From: Phycicoccus flavus
GTDB taxonomy: Bacteria > Actinomycetota > Actinomycetes > Actinomycetales > Dermatophilaceae
NCBI RefSeq assembly: GCF_004025965.2
Contig: NZ_SAYU02000004.1
Location: forward strand, 1 to 64,000
DNA: 64,000 bases
Direction of reading: 5' to 3'
Shown here: positions 28,600 to 38,528 of the stretch, piece after piece
Numbering within the stretch: position 1 is the first letter of the stretch
Layout: each line of letters starts with the position of its first letter
Notes under the pieces: generated by a model
The model's database searches: none
Told to the model about the DNA's origin: nothing
What the model saw: only the letters and a program-made list of their open reading frames with translations
Made by a program: the position numbers and the translations under genes

Positions 28600-29929
28600 C
28601 GAGGACCATCCCCCGCCGGGGTCGCCCGCCGCGCCGCCCGCCGACGGCGACTGGGCGGCGCCGGCCGCCGACGGCCCGGTCGACGCCCGGGTCGTCCTGC
28701 CCGGCAGCAAGTCCCTCACCAACCGCTACCTCGTCCTCGCCGCGCACGCCGGCGAGGTCTCGCGGCTGCGGGCCCCCCTGCGCTCGCGCGACACCCACCT
28801 CATGGCCGGGGCCCTGCGGGCGCTCGGGACCGGGGTCGACGACGTCGACGACGGGGACTGGCTCGTCACACCGGGTCCGCTGCGCGGCGACACCGACGTC
28901 GACTGCGGCCTCGCCGGCAACGTCATGCGCTTCGTCCCCCCGCTCGCGGGCCTCGCGGACGGGCCGGTGCGCTTCGACGGCGACCCCCACGCGCGTCGCC
29001 GCCCGATGGCGCCCGTGCTCGGTGCGCTGCGCGCCCTCGGCGTCGGGGTCGACGACGACGACCGGGGCGGGCTGCCCTTCACCGTCCACGGCGCCGGGTC
29101 CGTGCGCGGCGGGACGGTGACGATCGACGCGTCCGCCTCCTCGCAGTTCGTCTCCGGGCTGCTGCTGTCCGCCGCCCGCTTCGAGGAGGGCGTCACCGTC
29201 CACCACGACGGCAAGGCCGTCCCCAGCCTGCCGCACATCGAGATGACGGTCGAGACGCTGCGCGACGCCGGGGTCGTCGTCGACGACGCCGAGCCGCACA
29301 CCTGGCGGGTCGAGCCCAGCGAGGTCAACGCCCTCGACGTCCAGGTCGAGCCCGACCTGTCCAACGCCGCCCAGTTCCTCGCCGCGGCACTCGTCACCGG
29401 GGGCCGGGTGCACGTGCCCGGCTGGCCGCAGTACACGACCCAGGGCGGTGACTTCGTCCGCGAGGTCGTCGACATGATGGGCGCCGACGTCGTCCTCGAC
29501 CGCTCGGGGCTCACGGTCACCGCCGGCGGGGGCATCCTCGGCGTCGACGTCGACCTGCACGACTCCAGCGAGCTCACCCCCGTCGTCGCCGCGCTCGCCG
29601 CGCTCGCCGACGGCCCGAGCGTCATCCGCGGCGTCGCCCACATCCGCGGCCACGAGACCGACCGGCTCCGGGCGCTGCACACCGAGCTCGACCGGCTGGG
29701 CTGCGGGGTGGACGAGACCGAGGACGGCCTGCGCATCACCCCCCGGCCGTTGCGGGCCGGGCGGTTCCACACCTACGCCGACCACCGGATGGTCATGGCC
29801 GCGGCGGTGCTGGGGCTCGCGGTGCCGGGCGTCGTCGTCGAGGACGTCGGCACGGTCGCCAAGACGATGCCGGAGTTCACGGCGCTGTGGGACCGGATGC
29901 TCCGCGAGCGGGTCGGCGCGCAGGCCTGA
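28586..29929 (+). CDS. aroA: 3-phosphoshikimate 1-carboxyvinyltransferase (EPSP synthase)
   Basis: 447 residues from ATG 28586, inside the last codons of the DoxX gene. It joins shikimate-3-phosphate and PEP in the shikimate pathway. [17 protein letters not shown] is the N-terminal PEP/shikimate site with its Lys, [17 protein letters not shown] the middle motif, and [14 protein letters not shown] and YADHRMVMA the C-terminal ones. In the loop where E. coli reads AGTAMRP the sequence is AGNVMRF, so the residues at the glyphosate-contact positions 97 and 101 differ. The first 30 residues are Pro/Ala-rich extra sequence. rsgA overlaps the stop by one base. Confidence 0.95.
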   Translation: MPSADEDHPPPGSPAAPPADGDWAAPAADGPVDARVVLPGSKSLTNRYLVLAAHAGEVSRLRAPLRSRDTHLMAGALRALGTGVDDVDDGDWLVTPGPLRGDTDVDCGLAGNVMRFVPPLAGLADGPVRFDGDPHARRRPMAPVLGALRALGVGVDDDDRGGLPFTVHGAGSVRGGTVTIDASASSQFVSGLLLSAARFEEGVTVHHDGKAVPSLPHIEMTVETLRDAGVVVDDAEPHTWRVEPSEVNALDVQVEPDLSNAAQFLAAALVTGGRVHVPGWPQYTTQGGDFVREVVDMMGADVVLDRSGLTVTAGGGILGVDVDLHDSSELTPVVAALAALADGPSVIRGVAHIRGHETDRLRALHTELDRLGCGVDETEDGLRITPRPLRAGRFHTYADHRMVMAAAVLGLAVPGVVVEDVGTVAKTMPEFTALWDRMLRERVGAQA

Positions 29930-30963
29930 TGGCGAGGTCCGCGCGGGACTACGACGAGTCCGACGTCCGGGTCCGGCCCAACCCGCGCGGCTCGCGTCCG
30001 CGCAGCAAGGAGCGCCCCAAGCACGAGGACGCCGTGCCCGGGCGCGTCGTCACCGTGGACAGGGGCCGCTACACCACGCTCGTCGGCGAGGGCAGCGACC
30101 GGCACGTCGTCCTGGCCATGCGGGCGCGCGAGCTCGGGCGCAAGGGCATCGTCGTCGGCGACGACGTCCGGCTCGTCGGGGACACCTCGGGGGCGGACGG
30201 CTCCCTCGCCCGCATCGTGCGGGTCGTGCCGCGCACGACGACCCTGCGCCGCACCGCCGACGACACCGACCCGGTCGAGCGGGTGCTCGTCGCGAACGCC
30301 GACCAGCTCGTCGTCGTCTCCGCCCTCGTCAACCCCGAGCCGCGGCCCCGGCTCATCGACCGCTGCCTCGTCGCCGCCTACGACGCCGGCATGGACCCCC
30401 TCCTCGTCCTCACCAAGGCCGACCTCGCCGACCCCGGCCCCTTCCTGGAGACCTACGCGCCGCTGTCGGTCCCGCACGTCGTCACCGCGCACACCGACGG
30501 CGCCGGGGGCCTCACCGGCCTCGCGGACCTGCACGACGCCCTCGCCGGGCGGGTTAGCGTCCTCGTCGGGCACTCCGGCGTCGGCAAGTCGACCCTCGTC
30601 AACGCCCTCGTCCCGGCGGCCGAGCGCGCCGTCGGCGTCGTCAACGACGTCACCGGCCGGGGACGGCACACCTCGACCTCCGCCATCGCCCTGGCCCTGC
30701 CCGACGACGACGGGTGGGTCATCGACACCCCGGGGGTGCGCTCCTTCGGGCTCGCCCACGTCGACCCGGCGCGCATCGTCGGCCACTTCCCCGACCTCGA
30801 GCCCGGCACGCAGGGCTGCCCGCGCGGCTGCACCCACGACGAGGAGGAGTGCGCCCTCGACGCGTGGGTGGCCTCCGGGGCCGCCGGCCCCGCCGGGCCC
30901 TCCCGTCTGGAGTCGCTGCGGCGGCTGCTGCGGACGCGGACGGCCGCGGGCGAGGACTCCTGA
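29929..30963 (+). CDS. rsgA: ribosome small-subunit-dependent GTPase A
   Basis: 344 residues from ATG 29929 (TGATG overlap with aroA). It is the circularly permuted GTPase of 30S assembly: an OB fold about residues 40-110, then G4 LVLTKAD before G1 GHSGVGKST (about residue 215) and G3 DTPGVRSF. The zinc-binding end is CPRGCTHDEEEC with a Cys-x-x-x-Cys-x-His-like set. The first 35 residues are a basic Arg-rich tail typical of actinobacterial RsgA. Coupling of aroA and rsgA is common in actinobacteria. Confidence 0.95.
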   Translation: MARSARDYDESDVRVRPNPRGSRPRSKERPKHEDAVPGRVVTVDRGRYTTLVGEGSDRHVVLAMRARELGRKGIVVGDDVRLVGDTSGADGSLARIVRVVPRTTTLRRTADDTDPVERVLVANADQLVVVSALVNPEPRPRLIDRCLVAAYDAGMDPLLVLTKADLADPGPFLETYAPLSVPHVVTAHTDGAGGLTGLADLHDALAGRVSVLVGHSGVGKSTLVNALVPAAERAVGVVNDVTGRGRHTSTSAIALALPDDDGWVIDTPGVRSFGLAHVDPARIVGHFPDLEPGTQGCPRGCTHDEEECALDAWVASGAAGPAGPSRLESLRRLLRTRTAAGEDS

Positions 30964-31003
30964 GGGGTCCTGCGGCCGCGGCCGTCCGGTACGTGGAGAC
31001 GGG

Positions 31004-32233
31004 TCAGCGCGGGCGTTCGCCCTCGCTCGGGTCCTCCGAGATCCGCACGGGGTCCTCGCCGACGTGGCGGTCCCCGTCCATCGCCTCGGCCCGGGCGGCC
31101 ACGGACGCGTCCGGGGAGTCCGTGGTCTCCCCGCCGCCCTCGCTGCCCATCCCCGCCCCGGCGTCGCTGAGGTCCTCGACGTCGCTGCTGGCGAACCGGT
31201 CGTCGTGCTTCTGGTCGCTGACGTCGGTGGTCTCGACGATGACCCGCGGCTCGGCGAAGTGGCAGGCCGACATGTGCCGGCCGGCGCCGTCCTCGCGCAG
31301 CTCGAGCTCGGGCTCGACCTCGCGGCAGCGGTCCTGCACCTTCCAGCACCGGGTGTGGAAGCGGCAGCCCGAGGGCGGGTTCGCCGGCGAGGGCACGTCG
31401 CCCTCGAGGACGATCTGCTCGCGCTTGCCGCGCAGCGTCGGGTCCGGCACCGGCACGGCCGAGAGCAGCGCCTGGGTGTACGGGTGGGTGGGCCGGGCGT
31501 AGATCTCGTCCTCCTCGCCCAGCTCGGCCATCCGCCCGAGGTACATGACCCCGACCCGGTCGGAGATGTGCCGGACGACGGACAGGTCGTGCGCGATGAA
31601 CACGTACGCCAGCCCGAGCTCGTCCTGGAGCTTCTCCATGAGGTTGACGACCTGCGCCTGCACCGACACGTCCAGCGCGGACACCGGCTCGTCGCAGATG
31701 AGCACCCGGGGGTTGAGCGCGATGCCCCGGGCGATGCCGATGCGCTGACGCTGGCCACCGGAGAACTGGTGCGGGTAGCGGTTGATGTGCTCGGGGTTGA
31801 GCCCGACGAGGTCCAGCAGCTCCTGGACCCGCTTGCGCCGCCCGCCCTTGGGCACGACGTCGGTGTGGATCTCGAACGGCTCGCCGACGATGTCACCGAC
31901 CGTCATGCGCGGGTTGAGCGAGGTGTACGGGTCCTGGAAGACGATCTGGATGTTGCGCCGCAGGCGCCGGGTGTCCCGGGCCGAGGCGCCGGAGAAGTCC
32001 TGGCCCTCGAAGGACACCGAGCCCGCCGTCGGCTCCTCGAGCCGCATGAGCAGCCGCCCGAGCGTGGACTTGCCACACCCGGACTCGCCGACGATGCCGA
32101 GGGTCTCGCCCTTGTGCAGGTCGAAGGACACCCCGTCGACGGCCTTGACGTGGCCCACGGTCCGGCGCAGCACGCCCTTCTTGATCGGGTAGTGCTTGAC
32201 CAGGTCCTGGGCGCTGAGGACGACCTCAGGCAT
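31004..32233 (-). CDS. oligopeptide/dipeptide ABC transporter ATP-binding protein (OppF type)
   Basis: 409 residues from ATG 32233, overlapping the stop of the preceding ATPase by 8 bases. Walker [16 protein letters not shown]-loop [13 protein letters not shown], signature [16 protein letters not shown], Walker [14 protein letters not shown], and the oligopeptide C-terminal extension [20 protein letters not shown], which carries the Cys cluster that can bind an Fe-S centre. After that, the last 75 residues are an unusual acidic Asp/Glu/Ser-rich tail. Last gene of the peptide importer operon. Confidence 0.93.
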   Translation of the reverse strand: MPEVVLSAQDLVKHYPIKKGVLRRTVGHVKAVDGVSFDLHKGETLGIVGESGCGKSTLGRLLMRLEEPTAGSVSFEGQDFSGASARDTRRLRRNIQIVFQDPYTSLNPRMTVGDIVGEPFEIHTDVVPKGGRRKRVQELLDLVGLNPEHINRYPHQFSGGQRQRIGIARGIALNPRVLICDEPVSALDVSVQAQVVNLMEKLQDELGLAYVFIAHDLSVVRHISDRVGVMYLGRMAELGEEDEIYARPTHPYTQALLSAVPVPDPTLRGKREQIVLEGDVPSPANPPSGCRFHTRCWKVQDRCREVEPELELREDGAGRHMSACHFAEPRVIVETTDVSDQKHDDRFASSDVEDLSDAGAGMGSEGGGETTDSPDASVAARAEAMDGDRHVGEDPVRISEDPSEGERPR

Positions 32234-33263
32234 CGATGACCTCCTCGGCGAAGTGGCAGGCGGACAGTCGCCCGGGGGCGACCTCGCGCAGCTCCGGGAC
32301 CTCCGTGCGGCACCGGTCCTGCGCCATCCGGCAGCGCGGGTTGAAGGCGCACCCGTCGGGGATGCGCATGAGGTTGGGCGGCAGCCCGCCGATGGCGGCC
32401 AGCGTCTGGCCCTTCTGGTCCAGGCGTGGGATCGACTCCAGGAGGCCGCGGGTGTACGGGTGCGCCGGGGAGGCGTACAGGTCGTGCACGTCGGCCTTCT
32501 CGACGAGCCGGCCGGCGTACATCACCGCGATCCGGTCCGCGACGTCGGCGACGACGCCGAGGTCGTGGGTGATGAGGATGAGCCCCATCTGGCGCTCCTC
32601 CTGCAGCTCCTCGAGCAGGCTCATGATCTGCGCCTGCACCGTGACGTCGAGCGCCGTGGTCGGCTCGTCGGCGATGAGCACCGCCGGGTCGAGCGCGATG
32701 GCCACGGCGATCATGATGCGCTGGCGCATACCGCCGGAGAACTGGTGCGGGTAGGCCTTGACCCGGTCCTTGGCACCGGGGATCTGCACCCGCTCCATGA
32801 GCCGGACGGCCTGCTCCAGGGCGTCGCTCTTGTTCATGTCCCGGTGGATCCGGAACATCTCGGCGATCTGCCAGCCGACCGGGAAGACCGGGTTCAGCGC
32901 CGACAGCGCGTCCTGGAAGATCATCGAGACCTCGGGGCCGCGGGTCTTGCGCCGCTGCTCCTCCGGCATCGTCAGCAGGTCCTGGCCGCAGTAGCGGATG
33001 TGCCCGCCCGGGATGACCGCGGGCGGCATGTCGAGGATGCCCATGATCGCCTGGGCCGTCACCGACTTGCCCGAGCCGGACTCGCCGAGGATGGCCAGGG
33101 ACTCGCCCTGGTGGAGGTCGAACGAGACGCCGTTGATGGCCTTGGCCACGCCGTCGGCGGTGTGGAACTCGACGTGGAGGTCCTCGACCTCCAGCAGCTT
33201 GCCGTCCTGGGGGACGTACTCGGTCTCTCCCGACGCGGAGGGCCGGGTCGTGGTGTCCGTCAT
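32226..33263 (-). CDS. oligopeptide/dipeptide ABC transporter ATP-binding protein (OppD type)
   Basis: 345 residues from ATG 33263; an upstream in-frame Met 12 codons earlier lies inside the oppC end and is rejected. Walker [17 protein letters not shown], signature [16 protein letters not shown], Walker [19 protein letters not shown], and the C-terminal oligo_HPY motif ([12 protein letters not shown]) followed by [14 protein letters not shown]. It energises peptide import as a heterodimer with the OppF-type subunit whose gene overlaps its stop. Confidence 0.94.
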   Translation of the reverse strand: MTDTTTRPSASGETEYVPQDGKLLEVEDLHVEFHTADGVAKAINGVSFDLHQGESLAILGESGSGKSVTAQAIMGILDMPPAVIPGGHIRYCGQDLLTMPEEQRRKTRGPEVSMIFQDALSALNPVFPVGWQIAEMFRIHRDMNKSDALEQAVRLMERVQIPGAKDRVKAYPHQFSGGMRQRIMIAVAIALDPAVLIADEPTTALDVTVQAQIMSLLEELQEERQMGLILITHDLGVVADVADRIAVMYAGRLVEKADVHDLYASPAHPYTRGLLESIPRLDQKGQTLAAIGGLPPNLMRIPDGCAFNPRCRMAQDRCRTEVPELREVAPGRLSACHFAEEVIDA

Positions 33264-33270
33264 GGGCGGG

Positions 33271-34194
33271 TCACCTGCTCTTCGGGTCGAGGGCGTCACG
33301 CACGGCGTCGCCGAGCATGATGAACGCGAGGACGGCGAGGGACAGGAACAGGCCCGGGAAGAACAGCATGTGCGGGGTCGTCCGCAGGCCGATGATCGCC
33401 GAGCTGATGTCGATGCCCCACGAGATGGCGGGGTACTGCAGGCCGATGCCGAGGAAGGACAGCGTCGCCTCGGCCGCGATGTAGGCGCCGAGGTTGATCG
33501 TCGCGACGACGATCATCGGGGCCAGCGCGTTCGGCAGGATGTGCGAGCCGATGACCCGGGCGGGGCTCGCCCCGAGGGCCCGGGCGGCCTGGACGTAGTC
33601 GTTCGGCTTGACCTGGATGACGCTGCTGCGCATGAGCCGGGCCAGGCTGGGCCAGCCGAGGACGACCAGGGCCAGCACCACCTTGAGCACGATGAGCAGG
33701 TAGTTGCTGTCGAAGAACCCCGGCAGCGAGACGAGGAAGATGATCGCGCCGAGCAGCAGCGGGATGGCGAAGAAGACGTCGCCGATGCGCGAGAGCAGCG
33801 AGTCGACCCAGCCGCCGAGGTAGCCCGACATCACGCCGATGACCCCGCCGACGAGGACGGTGCCGATCGTCGTGAAGAGCCCGACGAGGATGGAGGCCCG
33901 CGCGCCGTAGATGCAGCGGGCGTAGATGTCGTAGCCCTGGAAGTCGCGGCCGAACCACGTGCCGTCGCCCGGCAGCGACCGGGCCTCGGCGAGGACCGGC
34001 TGGTTGGGGCTCGTGCTCGTGAACAGGCTCGGGAAGGCGGCCATGAGCACGAAGACGGTGATCATCACCGCGGAGATCCAGAAGAGCGGGTTCTTGCGCA
34101 TCGCCCGCCAGGCGTCGGAGGCGAGCGAGCGCTCCTCGCCGGCGTCGTGCGGGTCCTGGACGTGCGTCTCTTCGACGACGGACTGTTCAGTCAT
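33271..34194 (-). CDS. oligopeptide/dipeptide ABC transporter permease (OppC type)
   Basis: 307 residues from ATG 34194. A cytoplasmic N-terminus (about 35 residues) precedes the first span (FWISAVMITVFVLMAAFPS). A large periplasmic loop contains GTWFGRDFQGYDIYARCIYG, typical of OppC (GTDxxGRD motif). Further spans follow, with the EAA loop RALGASPARVIGSHILPNALAP. It starts 8 bases inside the end of the OppB-type gene. Confidence 0.94.
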   Translation of the reverse strand: MTEQSVVEETHVQDPHDAGEERSLASDAWRAMRKNPLFWISAVMITVFVLMAAFPSLFTSTSPNQPVLAEARSLPGDGTWFGRDFQGYDIYARCIYGARASILVGLFTTIGTVLVGGVIGVMSGYLGGWVDSLLSRIGDVFFAIPLLLGAIIFLVSLPGFFDSNYLLIVLKVVLALVVLGWPSLARLMRSSVIQVKPNDYVQAARALGASPARVIGSHILPNALAPMIVVATINLGAYIAAEATLSFLGIGLQYPAISWGIDISSAIIGLRTTPHMLFFPGLFLSLAVLAFIMLGDAVRDALDPKSR

Positions 34195-35116
34195 GGCTGA
34201 TCCTCGGGTCGAGCAGGCCGTACAAGAGGTCGACGACGAGGTTCACGACGAGGTAGACGAGCACGAGGATCGTCACCGCGCCGACGACCGACGCGCCGTC
34301 GCGCGCCCGGATCGAGCGGAAGATGTAGTTGCCGATGCCGGGGATGTTGAAGATGCTCTCGGTGACGATGGCACCGCCGAGCAGGGCGCCGAAGTCGTAG
34401 CCCATGAAGGTGACGACGGGGATCAGCGAGTTGCGCAGCGCGTGCAGCCCGTAGGCGCGGCGCTTGGTGAGCCCCTTGGAGATCGCGGTGCGCACGTAGT
34501 CCGAGCGCAGGTTCTCGGCGAGGTTGGTCCGGGTGAGCCGCGCGACGTACGCGATGGAGAGCGACCCCAGGACGATCGCCGGCAGCAGCAGCTGGTACAC
34601 CGTGGCCTCGCCGGAGGTGACCGTCACGGGGAAGATCCCCCACTTGACCCCGAGGAAGTACTGGGCCACACCGCCGATGACGAAGATGGGGATGGAGATG
34701 ACGACGAGGGTCGAGATGAGCACGACGTTGTCGAGGAACCCGCCCTTGCGGATGCCGGTGAGCACGCCCGCGACGACGCCGATGACCCCCTCGAAGATCA
34801 GCGCCATGACGCCGAGCTTCACGGTGACCGGGTAGCGGTCCTTGAGCTGCTCGGCGACGCTGATCCCGTTGTACGTCTCGCCGAAGTCGCCCTGGGCGAG
34901 GTTGGCGCCGTACTTGACGTACTGGACGTACCACGGGTCGTTGAGGTTGTACTTCTCCTTGAACGCGGCCGCGTAGGCCGGGGGGCACGGGCGCTCTCCG
35001 CACTTGCCGGCGAGCGGGTCGCCCGGCAGCGCGAACACCATGATGAAGATCAGGAACGTCGAGCCGATGAGGACCGGGATCATCTGGAGGATCCGCCTGA
35101 CGATGTAGGTGCCCAT
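34187..35116 (-). CDS. oligopeptide/dipeptide ABC transporter permease (OppB type)
   Basis: 309 residues from ATG 35116, with a strong AGGAGGTGAC ribosome site. MGTYIVRRILQMIPVLIG is the classic OppB/DppB start. Between spans 1 and 2 lie two Cys residues (GKCGERPCPP) that may form a disulfide on the outer face. The EAA loop reads RTAISKGLTKRRAYGLHALR. First permease of the operon, separated from the binding protein gene by 212 bases with a hairpin. Confidence 0.94.
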   Translation of the reverse strand: MGTYIVRRILQMIPVLIGSTFLIFIMVFALPGDPLAGKCGERPCPPAYAAAFKEKYNLNDPWYVQYVKYGANLAQGDFGETYNGISVAEQLKDRYPVTVKLGVMALIFEGVIGVVAGVLTGIRKGGFLDNVVLISTLVVISIPIFVIGGVAQYFLGVKWGIFPVTVTSGEATVYQLLLPAIVLGSLSIAYVARLTRTNLAENLRSDYVRTAISKGLTKRRAYGLHALRNSLIPVVTFMGYDFGALLGGAIVTESIFNIPGIGNYIFRSIRARDGASVVGAVTILVLVYLVVNLVVDLLYGLLDPRISHD

Positions 35117-35251
35117 GTCACCTCCTGGGGATCTCGGGCCGCCTCGGGGTGGTGGCGGCGTGACGGTGTACCGGGGACGAACCTAGACCATGCGGGGGCC
35201 GGGATCGGCGGGGGCGTCCCGGTGTCGCACCGCCCTTCGGGCCCGGACACG

Positions 35252-35290
35252 GCCGTCGGCCTGCCAGCGGGTGGCTGACAGGCCGACGGC
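35252..35290 (-). terminator. hairpin between the binding-protein and permease genes
   Basis: 16-base arms (35252..35267 and 35275..35290) with one mismatch and a 7-base loop, in the 212-base gap after the binding protein gene. No T-tract. It may partly stop transcription or protect the 3' end of the upstream message. Confidence 0.5.
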
Positions 35291-35328
35291 TCGTGCGTGG
35301 GGGTGGGGAACCTGTCGGTCCCCTTACC

Positions 35329-36993
35329 TCACTTGGTGGTGACGGCGGTGTAGTCGACCGTCCCGAAGGCGGTGATCTTCACGTTGTCGACCTTGTTCGA
35401 CCAGCCCATGACCGTCTTGTTGTACCAGAGCGGCACGGCGGGCATGTCGTTGGCGAGGAGCGCCTCGGCCTGCTGGTACAGGCTGTTGGCCTCGGCCTCG
35501 TCGGTCGCCGCAGCGGCGTCCTTGATGAGCTTGTCGAACTCCGGGTTGGAGTACTTGCCGTCGTTCGAGGACGCGCCGGTCGTGTAGAGCGGGGCGAGGA
35601 AGTTCTCGATCGAGGGGTAGTCCATCTGCCAGCCGGTGCGGAAGATGCCCTGCATCTTGCCCTCGCCGATCTGGGCGCGGAAGGTGGCGAAGTCGACGAC
35701 GCCCTTGGCGACGCAGTCGACGCCGAGCGCCTGCTTGATGCTGTTGCAGGTGGCCTCGGTCCACTCCTTGTGACCGCCGTCGGCGTTGTAGGAGAGGGTG
35801 ATCTGCTTGCCCTTGAAGCCGCCGGCCTCGTCGAGCAGGGCCTTCGCCTTGGCCGGGTCGTAGGTGCAGTACTCACCGCACTGGTCGGCCTTGTAGCCGT
35901 CGACGACCGGGGAGACCCAGCCGGTGGCGGCGACCTTCGTGTTGTTGAAGATCTGCGTGATGATGGTGTCGCGGTCGACGGCCATCGAGATCGCCTGGCG
36001 GATCTTCGGGTCGGCGTAGTCCGGGCTGACCTTCTCGGGAGCGAAGGTCATCGTCTGGATGACACCCGTCTCCTTCTGGGCGTTGCGGTCCGGAAGGTCC
36101 GACTTGTACTTGTCGTCGATGAGCGCGGACGCCGGGATCGAGGTGACGATGTCCAGGTTGTCGGCGAGGACGTCGTTGTACGCCGGGTCGACCTCCTGGT
36201 AGATCTTGAAGGTGATCTTGTCGACCTTGCCCGGCCAGTCGCCGGTGTAGTCCTCGTTCTTCACGAGGACCATCGACTGCTCCTTGTTCCAGGCCTCCAG
36301 CTTGTACGGGCCCGAGCCGATCGGCTTGTCACCGAAGGCGTCCGGGTCGTCGTAGAAGGCGTCCGGGAGAGCGGCGAAGGCCTGGTAGCCGAGGCGCACC
36401 GGCAGGTTCGAGACCTTCTGCGAGGTCTTGATCGTGAAGGTGGTGTCGTCGACGACCTTGAGGCCCGACATCTCCTCCTTCTTGGCCTTGCCGGCCCCCT
36501 TGCAGGGGTCCTCCTCGTCGGTGCCGGTGCACTGCAGGTCACCGAAGCCCTCGACCGGCTCGAAGAAGTAGCCGTTGTACATGCCGTTGGGGGCGTACGC
36601 GGCGTAGTTCCAGGCCTTGACAAAGCTCTCGGCCGTGATGGGCGTGCCGTCGTGGAACTTCAGGTCCGGCTTGATCTTGATGGTGAAGTTCTGGTTGTCG
36701 TCGGTCTCGATCGACTCGGCCTGGTCGTTCTCGGGGGCCGCGGTGTCGCTGTCGTAGTGGACGAGCTTCGAGAAGACCGGGTCGAGCACGTCGCCGCCAC
36801 AGGTCTCACCGGTGTTCTGCGGGACGAGCGGGTTCTGCGGGTTGCAGCCGAAGACGGTGATCTCGCCCCCGGACGAGCCGCCAGCGGCATCGGTCGACGA
36901 GCTGTCGTCGCTGCTACCGCCGCCACAGCCTGCGGCCAGCAGCGCCACGGCAGACATGGCCGCGACGGCGACCGTGCGAGTGGTTCCTCGCAT
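35329..36993 (-). CDS. oligopeptide/dipeptide ABC transporter substrate-binding lipoprotein (OppA type)
   Basis: 554 residues from ATG 36993, with TAGGAGGACATCC upstream. Signal peptide MRGTTRTVAVAAMSAVALLA with lipobox LLAAGCGGG (lipidated Cys about position 23), then a Gly/Ser/Asp linker. The solute-binding family 5 fold shows LKFHDGTPITAESFVKAWNY, GSGPYKLEAWNKEQSMVLVK and KIRQAISMAVDRDTIITQIF. The presence of four Cys residues around residues 140-160 and elsewhere suggests disulfides. It captures peptides outside the membrane for the OppBCDF-type importer encoded downstream. Confidence 0.94.
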   Translation of the reverse strand: MRGTTRTVAVAAMSAVALLAAGCGGGSSDDSSSTDAAGGSSGGEITVFGCNPQNPLVPQNTGETCGGDVLDPVFSKLVHYDSDTAAPENDQAESIETDDNQNFTIKIKPDLKFHDGTPITAESFVKAWNYAAYAPNGMYNGYFFEPVEGFGDLQCTGTDEEDPCKGAGKAKKEEMSGLKVVDDTTFTIKTSQKVSNLPVRLGYQAFAALPDAFYDDPDAFGDKPIGSGPYKLEAWNKEQSMVLVKNEDYTGDWPGKVDKITFKIYQEVDPAYNDVLADNLDIVTSIPASALIDDKYKSDLPDRNAQKETGVIQTMTFAPEKVSPDYADPKIRQAISMAVDRDTIITQIFNNTKVAATGWVSPVVDGYKADQCGEYCTYDPAKAKALLDEAGGFKGKQITLSYNADGGHKEWTEATCNSIKQALGVDCVAKGVVDFATFRAQIGEGKMQGIFRTGWQMDYPSIENFLAPLYTTGASSNDGKYSNPEFDKLIKDAAAATDEAEANSLYQQAEALLANDMPAVPLWYNKTVMGWSNKVDNVKITAFGTVDYTAVTTK

Positions 36994-37229
36994 GGATGTC
37001 CTCCTACGTGAATGTGGTCAAGCCACCCGATGTCCGGGTGGTCATCCCCAGGGGTACTCCCGATCGGGTGCACCTGGGTGCGACGCCCTCCGGCGTGCGG
37101 CTCCACTAAAGACCACCGACCCCCACCGATGGAAGTTCCGTGACGTGCCGAGACGAGATTGTGACCGAACCGCGACGCGGCCCCCGCCGTCGCCGGAAGA
37201 TCTCCGGCGCGAGCGGCTACGGTGTGCGG
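36994..37229. other. 236-bp region between divergent oppA-type gene and hisN
   Basis: Holds the binding-protein ribosome site, a small hairpin CCACCCG/CGGGTGG (37023..37041) in its leader, and the hisN -10 box at its right end. No further coding frame is convincing. Confidence 0.4.
37218..37223 (+). promoter_or_regulatory. -10 box of leaderless promoter for hisN
   Basis: TACGGT, six bases, GTG 37230. Confidence 0.55.
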
Positions 37230-38030
37230 GTGCCCGGCTACGACGACGACCTCCGCCTGGCCCACGTCCTCGCCGACGCCGTCGAGCGCGTGACCACCGG
37301 CCGGTTCCGGGCCGCCGACCTGCACGTCGAGACCAAGCCGGACGCCACCCTCGTCAGCGACGCCGACCGGGACGCCGAGGAGCTCGTGCGCGCGCAGCTG
37401 AAGCGCACCCGGCCGCGGGACTCGGTCGTCGGCGAGGAGCTGCCGCGCACCGGCTCCAGCGCCCGCCAGTGGGTCGTGGACCCCATCGACGGCACCCACA
37501 ACTTCGTGCGCGGCGTGCCGGTCTGGGCCACGCTCATCGCCCTCGTCGACGACGGCGTGCCGGTCGTCGGCCTCGTCGCCGCGCCCGCCCTCGGCCGGCG
37601 CTGGTGGGCCTCCGTCGGTGCCGGAGCCTGGGCGGGGCGCAGCCTCACCAGCGCCCACCAGCTCCGGGTGTCCGGGGTCTCACGCCTCGAGGACGCGTCG
37701 CTGTCCCTGTCGAGCACGACCTCGTGGGAGGCGGCCGGCCGCCTCGAGCCCGTGCTCGACCTGGCCCGGTCCTGCTGGCGCGAGCGGGCCTACGGAGACT
37801 TCTGGTCCTACATGCTGCTCGCCGAGGGCGCGGTCGACATCGCGGCCGAGCCCGAGCTCGCCCTGTACGACATGGCCGCGCTCGTGCCCGTCGTCACCGA
37901 GGCCGGCGGGCGGTTCACCTCGCTGGACGGGGTCGACGGCCCCTTCGGCGGCAACGCCGTGGCGACCAACGGCCTGCTGCACGACGAGGTGCTGGCCCGC
38001 CTGGCGGTGCCGGGACGCTCCGCCCCCTAG
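37230..38030 (+). CDS. hisN: inositol-monophosphatase-fold phosphatase, probably histidinol-phosphatase
   Basis: 266 residues from GTG 37230, chosen by the TACGGT box six bases upstream. Metal and phosphate sites of the IMPase superfamily are visible: [20 protein letters not shown] (Glu), [20 protein letters not shown] (DPIDGT with two Asp), and [17 protein letters not shown]. The short acidic insert pattern and the FVRGVP segment match actinobacterial HisN, which makes histidinol in histidine biosynthesis, but a general inositol phosphatase is possible. Its stop overlaps the stop of the convergent ogt gene. Confidence 0.85.
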   Translation: MPGYDDDLRLAHVLADAVERVTTGRFRAADLHVETKPDATLVSDADRDAEELVRAQLKRTRPRDSVVGEELPRTGSSARQWVVDPIDGTHNFVRGVPVWATLIALVDDGVPVVGLVAAPALGRRWWASVGAGAWAGRSLTSAHQLRVSGVSRLEDASLSLSSTTSWEAAGRLEPVLDLARSCWRERAYGDFWSYMLLAEGAVDIAAEPELALYDMAALVPVVTEAGGRFTSLDGVDGPFGGNAVATNGLLHDEVLARLAVPGRSAP

Positions 38031-38515
38031 AACAGCACCTGCTGGTTGCGCTCGGTGGGGACGCCCTCCAGGCGCAGCAGCGTGGCCTTGCGGGCGAGGC
38101 CGCCCGCGTAGCCGGTGAGGGTGCCGTCGGCGCCCACGACCCGGTGGCAGGGCAGGACGACGGGCAGGGGGTTGGCGCCGTTGGCCGCCCCCACCGCGCG
38201 GGAGGCGCCCGGCGGCAGCCCCAGCCCGGCGGCGAGCGCCCCGTAGGTCGTCGTCGTGCCCCACGGCACCCGCGCGAGGGCCTGCCACACCTGCCGGCGG
38301 AACGGCGTGCCGTGCGGTGCCAGGGGCAGGTCGAAGACCCGGCGCTCGCCGGCGAAGTACTCGGCCAGCTGGTCCCGCGCCCGCTCCAGGACCGGGTCCG
38401 GCGGCTCCTCCCCGGGTCCGGGGACGGCGGGGCCGGCGTCGAACCGGACCTCGCTCAGCGCACCGTCCCGCGCGACGAGGCCGAGCGGCCCCACCGGCGA
38501 GTCGACGACGAGCAC
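38027..38515 (-). CDS. ogt: methylated-DNA-protein cysteine methyltransferase
   Basis: 162 residues from GTG 38515. It repairs O6-alkylguanine by transferring the alkyl group to Cys123 in [28 protein letters not shown] and [13 protein letters not shown] are the family signatures; the last positions the Arg-finger helix and Asn hinge. Third gene of an operon after two M16 peptidases (13-base gap). Its stop overlaps that of hisN on the other strand. Confidence 0.94.
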   Translation of the reverse strand: MLVVDSPVGPLGLVARDGALSEVRFDAGPAVPGPGEEPPDPVLERARDQLAEYFAGERRVFDLPLAPHGTPFRRQVWQALARVPWGTTTTYGALAAGLGLPPGASRAVGAANGANPLPVVLPCHRVVGADGTLTGYAGGLARKATLLRLEGVPTERNQQVLF

Positions 38516-38528
38516 GGCGCAGGACCCC

